DNA of 44,021 bases from Shewanella profunda (GTDB lineage: Bacteria; Pseudomonadota; Gammaproteobacteria; Enterobacterales; Shewanellaceae), in NCBI RefSeq assembly GCF_023283765.1, contig NZ_JAKILG010000040.1, positions 1 through 44,021 on the forward strand, given 5' to 3'. The stretch's first letter is position 1. The number at the start of each line of letters is the position of its first letter. This document shows positions 34,057-43,028 of this stretch, piece after piece. Below the pieces are notes generated by a model that saw only the letters and a list, made by a program, of their open reading frames with translations, was not told where the DNA came from and ran no database searches. A program made the position numbers and the translations under genes.

Positions 34057-35931
34057 ATGAAAACAAAACGATTCCCTCTCGCGGCTACTGTTATGGGCAG
34101 CTTATTGCTTTGTGCCTGCAGCGGTGATGATGGTGCAACGGGTGATAAAGGCGACAATGGACTGAGTTCACTTGTTAAAGTGACCGCATTGAATGTCGGG
34201 GATGCTAATTGTCCCGCTGGTGGTCAGCGTATTGAGACGGGATTAGATGCCAATAGCAATGGATTATTAGACGAAAGCGAAGTGGATTCAGCACAAACGC
34301 AGTTTGTTTGTCAGCCCCAAACCGCAGGATTAACCACAGAGTTGATTGGTCGCCATCAGACGGGCGTTTATGGGTTAAGTGCAGCCGAAATTGTTGAATA
34401 CCATAGTGCTTCAAACCGTATTTTTGTGGTCAATGCGATCAGCGGTAAAGTAGATATTATTGATGGCAGCTTATTAGCAACCTCATCTGCAGCCACTGAA
34501 CCCTTGGCATTGAATAATCTCAATAAACTAGCAGAGCTCGATGTTGCTAAGGATGTTGGTCAAACCTTGCTGGGCAGCGTCAATAGCGTGAGTATTTCGG
34601 GTAATTTGCTGGCGGCGGCAATCGAACGTGGCGATGCGGCAGGCAATAAAACACAAGCCAATGGTTTTGTGGCTTTTTATCAGCTTACGGGTACCGAAGC
34701 ACCCCAGTTTATCAGTGCCGTCGAAGTCGGCGCCTTACCGGATAATGTGGTATTCACCCATGATGGCAAAGCGGTATTAGTCGCCAATGAAGGCGAACCT
34801 AATTCAGCCTATACCTTAGATCCCGAAGGCAGTATTGCGCTGATTGCTATTACGGATGGCAAACCCGCAGCAACGGCTACCATCATAGGCTTTAGTGAAT
34901 TTAATCAAGGTGGTACACGTCATAGTGAGATCACGGCGGACATTAAAATTAATGGCCCAATGGCGAGTGTGGCACAGGATTTAGAACCTGAATATATCGC
35001 CATAAGCCAAGATAACCTCCGCGCATTTGTCAGCTTGCAAGAGAACAACGCGATTGCCGTGATTGATATCGCCAATGCTACAGTTGCAAAAATTTTACCT
35101 TTGGGCCTAAAGGATTACGGTCTTGAGGTGAATAAAATTGATGCAAGTGATAAAGATGATCGAGTGAACTTGCAGAGCTACACAGGCGTCTACGGCATGT
35201 ATCAACCCGATACCCTCGCGAGTTACCGTTGGAATAACACTGATTTTATCGTTACGGCGAATGAAGGTGACTCCCGTGACTACGCTGCTTTTTCGGAAGA
35301 AGCCCGTGCAGCGGATTTAGTGCTAGATGCGAATCATCCCCAATTTGCGGCCGCTAAGGATAAAACCCAATTAGCGCGCCTTAAAGTAACGACGAGCATG
35401 GGGGATGATGATATGGATGGCGACTACGACAGGATTGTCAGTTTTGGTGCTCGCTCATTCTCGATTTGGACTGCCGATGGTCAGCAAGTGTTTGACAGTG
35501 GCAGTGATTTTGAACGTATTACCGCAGCGCTACTTGGTAATAACTTCAATAATAACAACGAAGAAAACAAAGGTGATAGCCGCAGTGATGATAAAGGCCC
35601 GGAGCCGGAAGCCTTGGCATTAGGCCAAATTGGTCAACGATTATATGCTTTTATTGGCTTGGAGCGTACCTCAGGTTTTATGATCTATGACGTCACTAAT
35701 CCCTTCGATGTGCATTTTATCGATTATGTAGTGAACCGTGATTATGATGCCGACTTTACGATTGATACCGAAACCGGGGAAGTCAAAGGGGATGCAACGC
35801 TAGCGGGTGATTTAGGCCCAGAAGGGATGAAATTTGTGAGTGCAGATAAGAGCCCTAACGGTAAGCCTTTGTTGATTATTGGCAACGAGGTTAGCGGCAG
35901 CACCAGCGTTTATCAGTTGAATGTAAAATAA
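34057..35931 (+). CDS. choice-of-anchor I lipoprotein, alkaline-phosphatase-like, Pho-regulated
   Basis: A 624-residue exported lipoprotein. The signal ends in LLLCAC with the lipid-bearing C21. A short collagen-like stretch GDDGATGDKGDNG follows, then a small domain with two cysteines (NCPAGGQRIETGLDANSNGLLD near 52-73 and FVCQ near 83-86). The main part, from about residue 100 to the end, is the beta-propeller-like choice-of-anchor I domain: ISGKVDIIDGSLL, VLVANEGEPNS, DLEPEYIAIS, FIVTANEGDSRDY, KGPEPEALALG, LGPEGMKFVSA. Relatives include atypical alkaline phosphatases of cyanobacteria. With a Pho box in front, secreted phosphatase or phosphodiester scavenging is a reasonable inference. Enzyme activity is not proven here. 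CAGGAAAT lies before the ATG. Confidence 0.83.
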   Translation: MKTKRFPLAATVMGSLLLCACSGDDGATGDKGDNGLSSLVKVTALNVGDANCPAGGQRIETGLDANSNGLLDESEVDSAQTQFVCQPQTAGLTTELIGRHQTGVYGLSAAEIVEYHSASNRIFVVNAISGKVDIIDGSLLATSSAATEPLALNNLNKLAELDVAKDVGQTLLGSVNSVSISGNLLAAAIERGDAAGNKTQANGFVAFYQLTGTEAPQFISAVEVGALPDNVVFTHDGKAVLVANEGEPNSAYTLDPEGSIALIAITDGKPAATATIIGFSEFNQGGTRHSEITADIKINGPMASVAQDLEPEYIAISQDNLRAFVSLQENNAIAVIDIANATVAKILPLGLKDYGLEVNKIDASDKDDRVNLQSYTGVYGMYQPDTLASYRWNNTDFIVTANEGDSRDYAAFSEEARAADLVLDANHPQFAAAKDKTQLARLKVTTSMGDDDMDGDYDRIVSFGARSFSIWTADGQQVFDSGSDFERITAALLGNNFNNNNEENKGDSRSDDKGPEPEALALGQIGQRLYAFIGLERTSGFMIYDVTNPFDVHFIDYVVNRDYDADFTIDTETGEVKGDATLAGDLGPEGMKFVSADKSPNGKPLLIIGNEVSGSTSVYQLNVK

Positions 35932-35954
35932 CGGTTTAGTATACCCATCCAAAT

Positions 35955-35991
35955 TAACGCCAGCAGCAGTAATGCTGCTGGCGTTATTTTT
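35955..35991 (+). terminator. terminator after the choice-of-anchor I gene
   Basis: TAACGCCAGCAGCA / TGCTGCTGGCGTTA is a perfect 14-bp stem with loop GTAA, followed by TTTTT. It may also slow transcription from the convergent MocR gene. Confidence 0.93.
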
Positions 35992-36058
35992 AGCAGATTA
36001 GCGCGATTTTCAGTTTATCTTGCATTTTGCGTGAACAAAATTCATGGCTGTCTTGAGC

Positions 36059-37417
36059 TCAAACCACAGAGTAGGCATTTTGCACCAAGGAATGTATGGT
36101 CGCTTCTATGCATTCAACGGCGAGATTGAATTGCGCATCATTGTCTGCCCCACCAAGGCTTAAGCGGATAAAATTGTCATGGCAATTAAAATCATCACCG
36201 TTACGGATCAGCACACCCTTGGCGGCTAAAGCTGTGACTAAGTGATGCGCCTTTATATCCTCGGGTAATTGCAACCAGCCATTTAAGCCGCGCCAGCGCT
36301 GTTTCAAACCTAAGCGTTCACCCATAGCAATACATTGGCTTTGGCGTTGGCGTACTATGGCATCACGGGACGCGGTGATTTGTCCTTTTTTGATGATCTG
36401 GCAAGCTATTTCCACATTGAGCGGTGACACCATCCAGCACTGGCTGTGGATAGCTAAACGAACTGGGGCGATGAGTGCTTCCGGTACTAAGATAAAACCT
36501 TGCCTTAAACCGCCGGAAAAAAGTTTAGAAAGACTAGAAATATAGATCACTCGAGGAACGGCTTTTTGCTGTGCTAATTGCCATAGTGGTATGTGCCATT
36601 CCTCTGGCAAGCAATAATTGACATCATCCTCAATGATATAAAATTGATATAGTTCAGCAAGTTCAAGTAGTTTTAACCTTTGCTCATTACTGTATTGAAT
36701 GCAGGTTGGATTTTGGTTATTCAAGGTCAAATAGACTAATTTAGGATTATGCAACTGCACTAATGCTTCAAATAGAGCGAGATCAACCCCTTCATCAGTC
36801 AGGGGGACTCCAACACTGCTAATGCCCAATTGTTTAGCGCAAATGCGTACTCCAGGATAACTGTACTGCTCATGTAGCAGTACATCTCCCTTAGATAAAA
36901 AGGCACTCAAGCAAGCAAAAATGGCCTGCTGACCACCGTGGCTAAAGATCAATTGTTCAGGCTTTTGTTCAATACCGCGTTGGGATAACCATTGATGAAA
37001 TACCTGCTGATGTTGATCTAAAGGGCTTGCTCTATATCCCATCAATTGACTCAATTTGCTTGGATCTTTTGCTAATTGGCTAAGACAGTCGCTTAACGTA
37101 CTAATTTGATCGGTAAGAGGTTGTTGGCAGGTTGCCATATTGAGTTGCACATTAGCTAGTTCTGCTATTGGCGATCCACTGACGTAGGTACCATCGCCAA
37201 TTCGAGCCTCAACATATCCCCGTTGCTCAGCGAGCGCATAGGCACGAGTAACTGTACCTATAGTGACGCCTAATGTATCGGCTAAACGCCGCTGTGGTGG
37301 GAGTTTACTGCCATGTGGCAGTTGTTTATTCAAAATACCCTGTTCAATCGCACTGACCAAGCGCTGATATTTGGGTCCTGAAAAAGCTGTTAGATCTGGC
37401 GTCCAAATTGTACCCAT
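36059..37417 (-). CDS. MocR-type GntR/aminotransferase regulator
   Basis: A 452-residue regulator of the MocR group. An N-terminal GntR winged helix-turn-helix (about residues 15-80, with LPPQRRLADTLGVTIGTVTRAYALAEQRGYVEARIGDGTYV) is fused to a class I aminotransferase-like domain. The PLP lysine is K298 in SSLSKLFSGGLRQG. Such proteins use PLP or a PLP-amino acid adduct as effector. It is divergent from a LysE-type exporter gene, 92 bp apart, and probably controls it. The promoter is textbook: TTGACA and TAATAT with 17-bp spacing. Confidence 0.9.
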   Translation of the reverse strand: MGTIWTPDLTAFSGPKYQRLVSAIEQGILNKQLPHGSKLPPQRRLADTLGVTIGTVTRAYALAEQRGYVEARIGDGTYVSGSPIAELANVQLNMATCQQPLTDQISTLSDCLSQLAKDPSKLSQLMGYRASPLDQHQQVFHQWLSQRGIEQKPEQLIFSHGGQQAIFACLSAFLSKGDVLLHEQYSYPGVRICAKQLGISSVGVPLTDEGVDLALFEALVQLHNPKLVYLTLNNQNPTCIQYSNEQRLKLLELAELYQFYIIEDDVNYCLPEEWHIPLWQLAQQKAVPRVIYISSLSKLFSGGLRQGFILVPEALIAPVRLAIHSQCWMVSPLNVEIACQIIKKGQITASRDAIVRQRQSQCIAMGERLGLKQRWRGLNGWLQLPEDIKAHHLVTALAAKGVLIRNGDDFNCHDNFIRLSLGGADNDAQFNLAVECIEATIHSLVQNAYSVV

Positions 37418-37451
37418 GACAATAAATCCATTGATCTCTAATATTCACAGT

Positions 37452-37480
37452 ATATTATTTATTGAATCGTTTTGTGTCAA
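37452..37480 (-). promoter_or_regulatory. sigma-70 promoter of the MocR gene
   Basis: On the minus strand TTGACA (37480-37475), a 17-bp spacer and TAATAT (37457-37452). Start near 37445, 28 bp before the ATG. Confidence 0.7.
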
Positions 37481-37484
37481 TTAA

Positions 37485-37496
37485 TGTATGCATACA
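37485..37496. promoter_or_regulatory. palindromic operator candidate between mocR-type and lysE-type genes
   Basis: TGTATGCATACA is a perfect 12-bp palindrome. It abuts the -35 of the MocR promoter and overlaps a -10-like TACAAT (37493-37498) facing the exporter gene, so one bound protein could act on both. Confidence 0.5.
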
Positions 37497-37509
37497 ATTT
37501 AGGGTGATT

Positions 37510-38135
37510 ATGAATACTGCACTTTTTTACGACCCGCAATTATGGAGTTTAATGGCATCAGCGGCGCTGTTTTGCGCCACTATGTCGATGACACCGGGGC
37601 CAAATAATATTCTCTTGGCTAGCTCAGGTGCGCATTTTGGTGTATTACCACTGTGCCGCATATTGCGGGGATCCGTTTGGGTTCAATGTCTTTACATCTG
37701 GCGGTGTTGTTGGGCCTTGGTGCCTTGTTTGCAACCGTACCCATATTGCATCAAGTGTTGAAATACTTCGCTTTAGCGTATTTGTTGTATTTAGCTTACA
37801 GATTAGTGACTTCACCGGTGCAAGGAACTCATTTAGATGATGGGCGAAAACCGATGACGCTGATAGAGGCGGCATTATTCCAATGGATTAATCCTAAATC
37901 TTGGATGTCGACTATTACCCTGTGTAGCGCCTTCACCTTAGGGGGAGAGGGCTTTTGGTTAAGTGCTTTTCTCGGCGTGCTAGTGTTTAACTTAGTGGGG
38001 TTTCCAGCGTCATTTACTTGGGTTTTTATGGGCGCAGCGATCAGTAAAAAACTCAATACGGATAAACGTAAGCGACGCTTCAATTGGTTTATGGGCAGTT
38101 TACTTCTAGTGTCTTTGCCGATGATTTTACGTTAA
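37510..38135 (+). pseudogene. LysE/RhtB-family amino acid exporter, frameshifted
   Basis: A LysE-type exporter would be about 208 residues, but the reading frame breaks near 37647-37652. The first frame, from the ATG at 37510, encodes MNTALFYDPQLWSLMASAAL, then CATMSMTPGPNNILLASSGAHFGV, the family N-terminus. The sequel, LPHIAGIRLGSMSLHLAVLLGL type text, continues only in the next frame (VPHIAGIRLG...), down to 38135, with helices near the original spacing and the block EAALFQWINPKSW. Around GGTGTATTACCACTGTGCCG one base appears to be missing. Either a real mutation or a sequence error; without it the gene would be intact. AGGGTGAT precedes the ATG. The MocR-type neighbour probably regulates it. 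Confidence 0.82.
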
Positions 38136-38317
38136 CTCAAATCTTAGAACTCTTAAACCCATAAATATTCTGGAAAACAAACTCGCGTAACGATTGGCTT
38201 TATGTCATAACCAACTTAATATTGGTGACTTTTTTATGACATAGGCCTTTAGTTAACGATTTGGGCTTGTGTTAATTTTTTGCCCCCTAAGTGTGTGTGC
38301 GTATCTTGGGGGAGTAT

Positions 38318-40090
38318 ATGGAGATTAACCACGTGAAGTTTCCCAGTTTAGTATCCGTTATGCCGGGATTAGCGCAATTACTGCAATATGAGAGGCAGTG
38401 GCTTAGGGATGATGTGCGCGCAGGATTGTCCGTTGCTGCGGTGGCATTGCCTGTGGCAATTGCTTATGCCCAACTCACAGGGGTAAATGCCGCTGTAGGT
38501 TTATATTCTTGTATTTTACCTATGCTAATGTATGCATTTTTTGGCACTTCAAGGCAGTTAATCGTTGGTCCCGATGCGGCCACCTGTGCTGTGATTGCCG
38601 CGGTTGTCACACCGCTTGCCGCGGGGGATAGCATGAAGCACTGGCATTTAGTCATGACCATGACGGTCATGACGGGCTTTTGGTGCCTAATCGCCAGTCA
38701 TTTTAAGTTAGGTGCTTTAGCCGACTTTCTGTCTAAACCCATCTTGATGGGGCTCCTTAACGGGGTCGCTATCACCATTATTGTGGGGCAATTCTCCAAA
38801 ATTTTTGGATTTACCTTCGATGAGCGTTACTTGATTGAGCGTCTTACGGGTGCAACGACCTACTTATCTAAAACCCATTGGCCGACCCTATTGATGGCAA
38901 TTGTGACATTGGCGACCTATGCGCTGATCAAGCGTTTTAGCCCCCTTTGGCCCGCCTCAATGTGCGCTATGGTAATGGCAGCATTTTTAGTTTGGGCATT
39001 TAATTTGACGGCCTTTGATATCAATGTTATTGGCGAGGTGGCCGCGGGATTGCCGCCACTTCAACCGCCGGCGTTTGATATAGGGATTACCCGTGAGCTT
39101 GTGGTGCCAGCACTCAACTTAGCGATGGTGAGCTTTGTGAGTATGATGCTCACAGCGCGCAGTTTTGCGGCAAAAAATGGCTATGATATTGATGCAGATA
39201 AAGAGTTTAGAGCACTCGGTATTGCCAATATTGCTTCAGCCTTATCCCAAGGTTTTGCAGTGAGCGGCGCAGATTCTCGCACAGCAGTAAATGATGCCAA
39301 CGGTGGAAAGAGTCAGCTTGTCTCGATTATTGCTGCCTTATTAATAGCTATAGTGGCATTATTTTTTACCGAACAGCTGCAATACATTCCAATTGCCGCT
39401 CTAGGGGTTGTATTAGTCATCGCCTCTATTTCACTTATCGATTTAAAAGCAGTGTGGAATTTGCGCGTCAGAGATCGCTCTGCATTTTTGCTAGCCTCTA
39501 TCACGTTATTTTCTGTCTTATTTATTGGTATTATTCCAGGGATCGCCTTGGCGGTATTACTGGGCTTATTCCAGTTTTTAGCATCAGTCATGCGCCCAAC
39601 AGATCAAGTTCTGGGCCTAGATAAAAAAGGGGTTATTCGGAGTATTGATGATTCAGGAAAAGCGAAACCTATCCCCGGAGTATTTATCTACCGTTTTAAC
39701 TCGGCACTGACCTATTTTAACGCGACTTATTTTAAACGCCGTTTACTGGAGAGGTTTGCTCGTGAACCTGAGTCCGTCGACTGTATCATTATTGATGCCG
39801 TACCTTGCTTTACGCACCTTGATCTGAGCGTTATGGCCATGCTAGCGGATTTGCATCAGTTACTGAAAAAACGAGGTGTACGCTTAGTAATAGCTGGTCG
39901 TAAACGACAGATGCTTGGATGGTTCGAGCTGACAGGAATACAAACTGGTGAAGGCGGGATTTTGGTTCGACCAGATTTATATTTAGCCCTTAAAATGAAT
40001 CAAAGTTATAAGCAGGCGTTGGCGGAAGGGCAAACCCCCGTCATTCAAAAGGTGCCTAATGATTCAGTGTTGCTACACAGTCACTTATAG
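38318..40090 (+). CDS. SulP-family inorganic anion transporter with STAS domain
   Basis: A 590-residue SLC26/SulP transporter. The membrane part (about residues 20-420) has 10-14 hydrophobic segments, with AVAALPVAIAYAQLTGVNAAVGLYSC near 44-65 matching the family signature at helices 1-2. A STAS domain occupies about residues 450-560 (GVFIYRFNSALTYFNATYFKRRLLE, then CIIIDAVPCFTHLDLSVMAMLADL). Sulfate, bicarbonate or dicarboxylates are all known substrates of relatives and the sequence does not decide between them. Start chosen at 38318, since GGGGGAG lies 3-6 bases upstream; an earlier in-frame ATG at 38291 adds nine residues. Ends at a terminator. Confidence 0.9.
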   Translation: MEINHVKFPSLVSVMPGLAQLLQYERQWLRDDVRAGLSVAAVALPVAIAYAQLTGVNAAVGLYSCILPMLMYAFFGTSRQLIVGPDAATCAVIAAVVTPLAAGDSMKHWHLVMTMTVMTGFWCLIASHFKLGALADFLSKPILMGLLNGVAITIIVGQFSKIFGFTFDERYLIERLTGATTYLSKTHWPTLLMAIVTLATYALIKRFSPLWPASMCAMVMAAFLVWAFNLTAFDINVIGEVAAGLPPLQPPAFDIGITRELVVPALNLAMVSFVSMMLTARSFAAKNGYDIDADKEFRALGIANIASALSQGFAVSGADSRTAVNDANGGKSQLVSIIAALLIAIVALFFTEQLQYIPIAALGVVLVIASISLIDLKAVWNLRVRDRSAFLLASITLFSVLFIGIIPGIALAVLLGLFQFLASVMRPTDQVLGLDKKGVIRSIDDSGKAKPIPGVFIYRFNSALTYFNATYFKRRLLERFAREPESVDCIIIDAVPCFTHLDLSVMAMLADLHQLLKKRGVRLVIAGRKRQMLGWFELTGIQTGEGGILVRPDLYLALKMNQSYKQALAEGQTPVIQKVPNDSVLLHSHL

Positions 40091-40125
40091 TTAAGCGTTG
40101 GCATAATCGTTTATGATAAAGCATG

Positions 40126-40158
40126 AATAGCGTAGTCTTGTACTGCGCTATTTTATTT
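40126..40158 (+). terminator. terminator after the SulP gene
   Basis: AATAGCGTAGT pairs with ACTGCGCTATT (one G-U) around loop CTTGT, followed by TTATTT. Confidence 0.78.
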
Positions 40159-40162
40159 AGCT

Positions 40163-40360
40163 TTAATCTTTGAGGATCGCATCTAAGGGGATAAAACCAT
40201 GATAGGAATAGTAACCTAAAGGGCCGAATAACAAGCTTAATAAACACCAGAAACATTTTTTATTGGTGCTGATATGAACCTTACTTTTAAAGGCTCTAAA
40301 CGCAAATAAAAAATGCAATACGAGCAGACCAGCTAGCATTACCATTATATTAATATCCAT
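40163..40360 (-). CDS. small membrane protein of unknown function
   Basis: A 65-residue ORF with two hydrophobic segments, IMVMLAGLLVLHFLFAF near residues 5-21 and FWCLLSLLFGPLGYYSY near 38-54. The second ends in GPLGYY, reminiscent of short two-helix proteins related to the phospholipase-D N-terminal family, but the match is loose. The ATG at 40360 has GGA 6-7 bases upstream; an in-frame TTG at 40369 is less likely. It lies between the terminators and promoters of its neighbours on the opposite strand. Confidence 0.55.
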   Translation of the reverse strand: MDINIMVMLAGLLVLHFLFAFRAFKSKVHISTNKKCFWCLLSLLFGPLGYYSYHGFIPLDAILKD

Positions 40361-40774
40361 ATTTTCCAACTGACTTATCCTTGTAACTCATACGTGTAAA
40401 GGGGATTTTGATATCTTATCACGTGTTAATTAATTGCTCAGGTATCGTTACTTAACTGTTCTTTACCTTACTTGAATATTATACCGATTGCTACAAGGTA
40501 AAATAAAAATAATCTTAAAAACTATCTGGTTATATTCATTCCTAACAAGGATATTGGTTCGTTGCCAGCATCCAAGATCACATTTTCATATTGCCGTATA
40601 AATTATTTTCCCGAGCTAAAGTCGGGAATATTTAATGACCTTTATTTTTGTCAGTGTTTATTTGGTTGTGACTCAGGTAAAATTCCGCGCTATTTTGCGA
40701 TCTATAGCAAATTCATTGTTTATTTTAGGTTTATGCACTGGAAATTAAGTTCCAGCCAGCAAAGAGGGTGTGTT
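40361..40774 (+). other. region upstream of trhO with a hairpin
   Basis: An open frame runs in from upstream, but it is unconserved in composition and I place the trhO start at 40775. A perfect 7-bp hairpin, TTCCCGA / TCGGGAA (40608-40614 / 40622-40628), with no T-tract lies about 150 bp before trhO. Nothing else recognised. Confidence 0.4.
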
Positions 40775-41779
40775 ATGACTAAAGTTGTCGTGTGTGCGTT
40801 ATATAAGTTTGTGTCTTTACCGCATTTTGAATCTATCCGAGCACCTTTGCTCGCTATGATGGAACAGGCCGAGATCAAGGGCACTCTGCTACTCGCAAGT
40901 GAAGGAATTAACGGCACCGTTGCCGGCACCCAGGAGGCTATCGAAGCCCTATTGGTGTGGCTTAATGCTCAAAATGGGCTAGACAATATCGTTCACAAGT
41001 TATCATTTGACGATGAAATGCCGTTTTACCGCACCAAGGTCAAACTGAAAAACGAAATTGTCACTATGGGCGTTGAAGGCATTGACCCTCTCAAAGTAGT
41101 GGGAAGCTATGTTAAGCCTAAGGATTGGAATGCACTGATTTCCGATCCAGACGTCATTTTAGTCGATACCCGCAACGACTATGAAGTGCAAATTGGCACC
41201 TTTAAAAATGCCATCAACCCAGTGACTGAAACCTTCAGAGAATTCCCTGAATATGTGAAGCAGAATCTTGATCCTGCTAAGCATAAAAAAGTGGCTATGT
41301 TTTGTACTGGTGGTATTCGTTGTGAAAAATCAACCGCTTATCTGAAAGAACAAGGTTTTGATGAGGTGTATCACCTTGAGGGCGGTATTCTTAAATATCT
41401 TGAAGAAGTCAAACAAGAAGAAAGCCTATGGGAAGGGGAGTGCTTCGTGTTCGACAATCGAGTTGCGGTTAATCATGATTTAAAAAAAGGCCAATACGAT
41501 CAATGTAATGCTTGTCGTATGCCGATCACTGAAGCTGAAAAACACAGTCCAGCCTATGTGCAAGGTGTCAGTTGCCCCCATTGTATCGATAAGATTTCCG
41601 ATGAGCAGCGTAAACGTTTCGTTGAGCGCGAACGCCAAGTCAATCTTGCTAAGGCACGAAACGAAGCGCATATCGGTAGCGACGTAAATCAAGTGATTGA
41701 AGCCCGCCGAGAAAAGAAAGAAGCGCTACGTAAACTCGCCGCACAAAAAAATAAAGTAAAGCAAACTGGCACAGTTTAA
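40775..41779 (+). CDS. trhO: tRNA uridine(34) hydroxylase TrhO (rhodanese family)
   Basis: A 334-residue UPF0176/YceA protein that makes 5-hydroxyuridine at tRNA position 34 in an oxygen-dependent way. The N-terminal acylphosphatase-like domain (about residues 1-90) contains KGTLLLASEGINGTVAGT. A rhodanese domain (about 120-220) has the active cysteine C177 in FCTGGIRCEKSTAYL. Four more cysteines in CNACRMPI and SCPHC probably bind zinc. The start at 40775 follows GAGGGTG and aligns with the family; the frame is open for another 71 codons upstream, which look unrelated. Confidence 0.94.
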   Translation: MTKVVVCALYKFVSLPHFESIRAPLLAMMEQAEIKGTLLLASEGINGTVAGTQEAIEALLVWLNAQNGLDNIVHKLSFDDEMPFYRTKVKLKNEIVTMGVEGIDPLKVVGSYVKPKDWNALISDPDVILVDTRNDYEVQIGTFKNAINPVTETFREFPEYVKQNLDPAKHKKVAMFCTGGIRCEKSTAYLKEQGFDEVYHLEGGILKYLEEVKQEESLWEGECFVFDNRVAVNHDLKKGQYDQCNACRMPITEAEKHSPAYVQGVSCPHCIDKISDEQRKRFVERERQVNLAKARNEAHIGSDVNQVIEARREKKEALRKLAAQKNKVKQTGTV

Positions 41780-41831
41780 CGAGTACACGGCTACTAAGGC
41801 GATGTAACACAATACCAAATGTATTGATTAA

Positions 41832-41857
41832 TGGTCCGACTTGCTCGGGCCATTTTT
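41832..41857 (+). terminator. terminator after trhO
   Basis: TGGTCCGA / TCGGGCCA (one G-U) with loop CTTGC, followed by TTTTT. Confidence 0.88.
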
Positions 41858-41992
41858 ATTTCGGATTGGCATTTTTAACGTAAATTGTTTTTTTGAAATA
41901 GATTTGTGCAGAAACGCTTAAATTTATGATAACTTTCAGCGGCTAGTGATTTAAACAACAGAGATCCATTTCGTGCAAGGTAGGCAAAGCGC

Positions 41993-42460
41993 ATGACTAT
42001 TTGGAAAGAGCTATACGATATTTTCGATAAAGAACGCAGCCGTTGGCAACAATCGAGCGCCAGTAAACAAGCGATAGCCTTCGAGCTAAAAGCGAATTTA
42101 GGTTTTCTTGCCGATGCCTTGAGTAGTGGTTTGTCGCAAAACGCGATTGCCAATGGTTTGGAGTACAGTGTCTTCGAGGCCAAACTCAAAGAGGGCACTG
42201 CACTGACGGGTCTAAATCGCCGTAAAGTGACGCAAAAATTTATTGGTGAATTTACTGGTTTTGCGACTTATATAGGGAAAGAAAACGACTATTTAGTTGA
42301 AAATGCCTATTCTAGAATTAAATCCTTAAAGAAGTTAGTCGCGGCACAGCCCGATAAAAATCATAATCTTAGAATAAAATTCCTGTTTAATTTTTTAGTC
42401 TTTTTGGTTGCACATCTTGAGGAGCGACCATTGAGCCGGACTTCGGCAAGAAAGACATAG
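41993..42460 (+). CDS. hypothetical protein, 155 residues
   Basis: I do not recognise this protein. It is mostly alpha-helical and basic at the C-terminus: ELYDIFDKERSRWQQSS near residues 6-22, a central ELKANLGFLADALSSGLSQNAI near 31-52, and LRIKFLFNFLVFLVAHLEERPL near 125-146, with a hydrophobic helix. No signal peptide. A purine-rich GGTAGGCAAAG precedes the ATG. It lacks a clear terminator. The region after it is the start of the accessory-looking stretch, so it may be the last conserved gene of the block or part of the variable region. Confidence 0.68.
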   Translation: MTIWKELYDIFDKERSRWQQSSASKQAIAFELKANLGFLADALSSGLSQNAIANGLEYSVFEAKLKEGTALTGLNRRKVTQKFIGEFTGFATYIGKENDYLVENAYSRIKSLKKLVAAQPDKNHNLRIKFLFNFLVFLVAHLEERPLSRTSARKT

Positions 42461-42667
42461 CAAAGTATTGGCTTGATTGCTTATCTAGGATGTCATTTGC
42501 AATGTATTCTAGCGTGATATGACCACTTTAGACAATTTACTTTAAATCGTATTTGCCCCGAAATGAGTTAGCAAGTTGTCAGTGGCGTCGCAATAAACGG
42601 ACTTTGTGCCCTAAAAATTCTCATCTATATCTCTCGCTTGGCGCAAGTCACTTGTGATTTGTTAAAA

Positions 42668-42683
42668 CTGTACAAGTATACAG
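42668..42683. promoter_or_regulatory. LexA-type SOS box candidate
   Basis: CTGTACAAGTATACAG fits CTGT-N8-ACAG. Roughly one chance match is expected in a window of this size, and no gene starts close by, so the call is tentative. Confidence 0.35.
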
Positions 42684-42813
42684 TCGTATTTAAATCATAA
42701 GTATTTTGAGCGATTTTGAACTCATTTGTTTGCGCGTTGATCCAGCCTAAAATTAATAAAATCTTTTAAAATCATCAACATATACATTTTCCAAATTAAT
42801 TAATAGGTTTGGG

Positions 42814-42831
42814 AAACGCGCATGCGCGTTT
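42814..42831. repeat. perfect 18-bp GC-rich palindrome
   Basis: AAACGCGCATGCGCGTTT, followed by TT, so it could act as a short terminator hairpin. Its first 14 bases recur at 42918-42931. Confidence 0.7.
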
Positions 42832-42917
42832 TTCCAGATGGTGTATTGGATAAAAACCTGATAAATTCTTTGCATACAAGTAGTTAACTGTGCGCCTTTT
42901 TACTGGTCTAATGAGGT

Positions 42918-42931
42918 AAACGCGCATGCGC
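42918..42931. repeat. second copy of the palindrome core
   Basis: AAACGCGCATGCGC repeats the first 14 bases of the palindrome at 42814; the right arm is not conserved. Confidence 0.65.
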
Positions 42932-43028
42932 ACTATACAAATGTTGAACTAAGCCGCTGCGCGGAGCTTAACTGCAATTTTGTGGAATGTTTATGCCTGC
43001 TCGAATCAGCTGGACTTAAAAAGGTGCG

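Noticed and set aside
40562..40774. A 71-residue N-terminal extension of TrhO
   Set aside because: A clear ribosome site and the conserved start MTKVVVCALYKF lie at 40775, and the extension shows no family similarity.
42918..42990. An integron attC site around the GC stem-loop at 42954-42975
   Set aside because: The centre, TAAGC and GCTTA with CCGC/GCGG, is attC-like, but no RYYYAAC and GTTRRRY boxes are found at proper distances.
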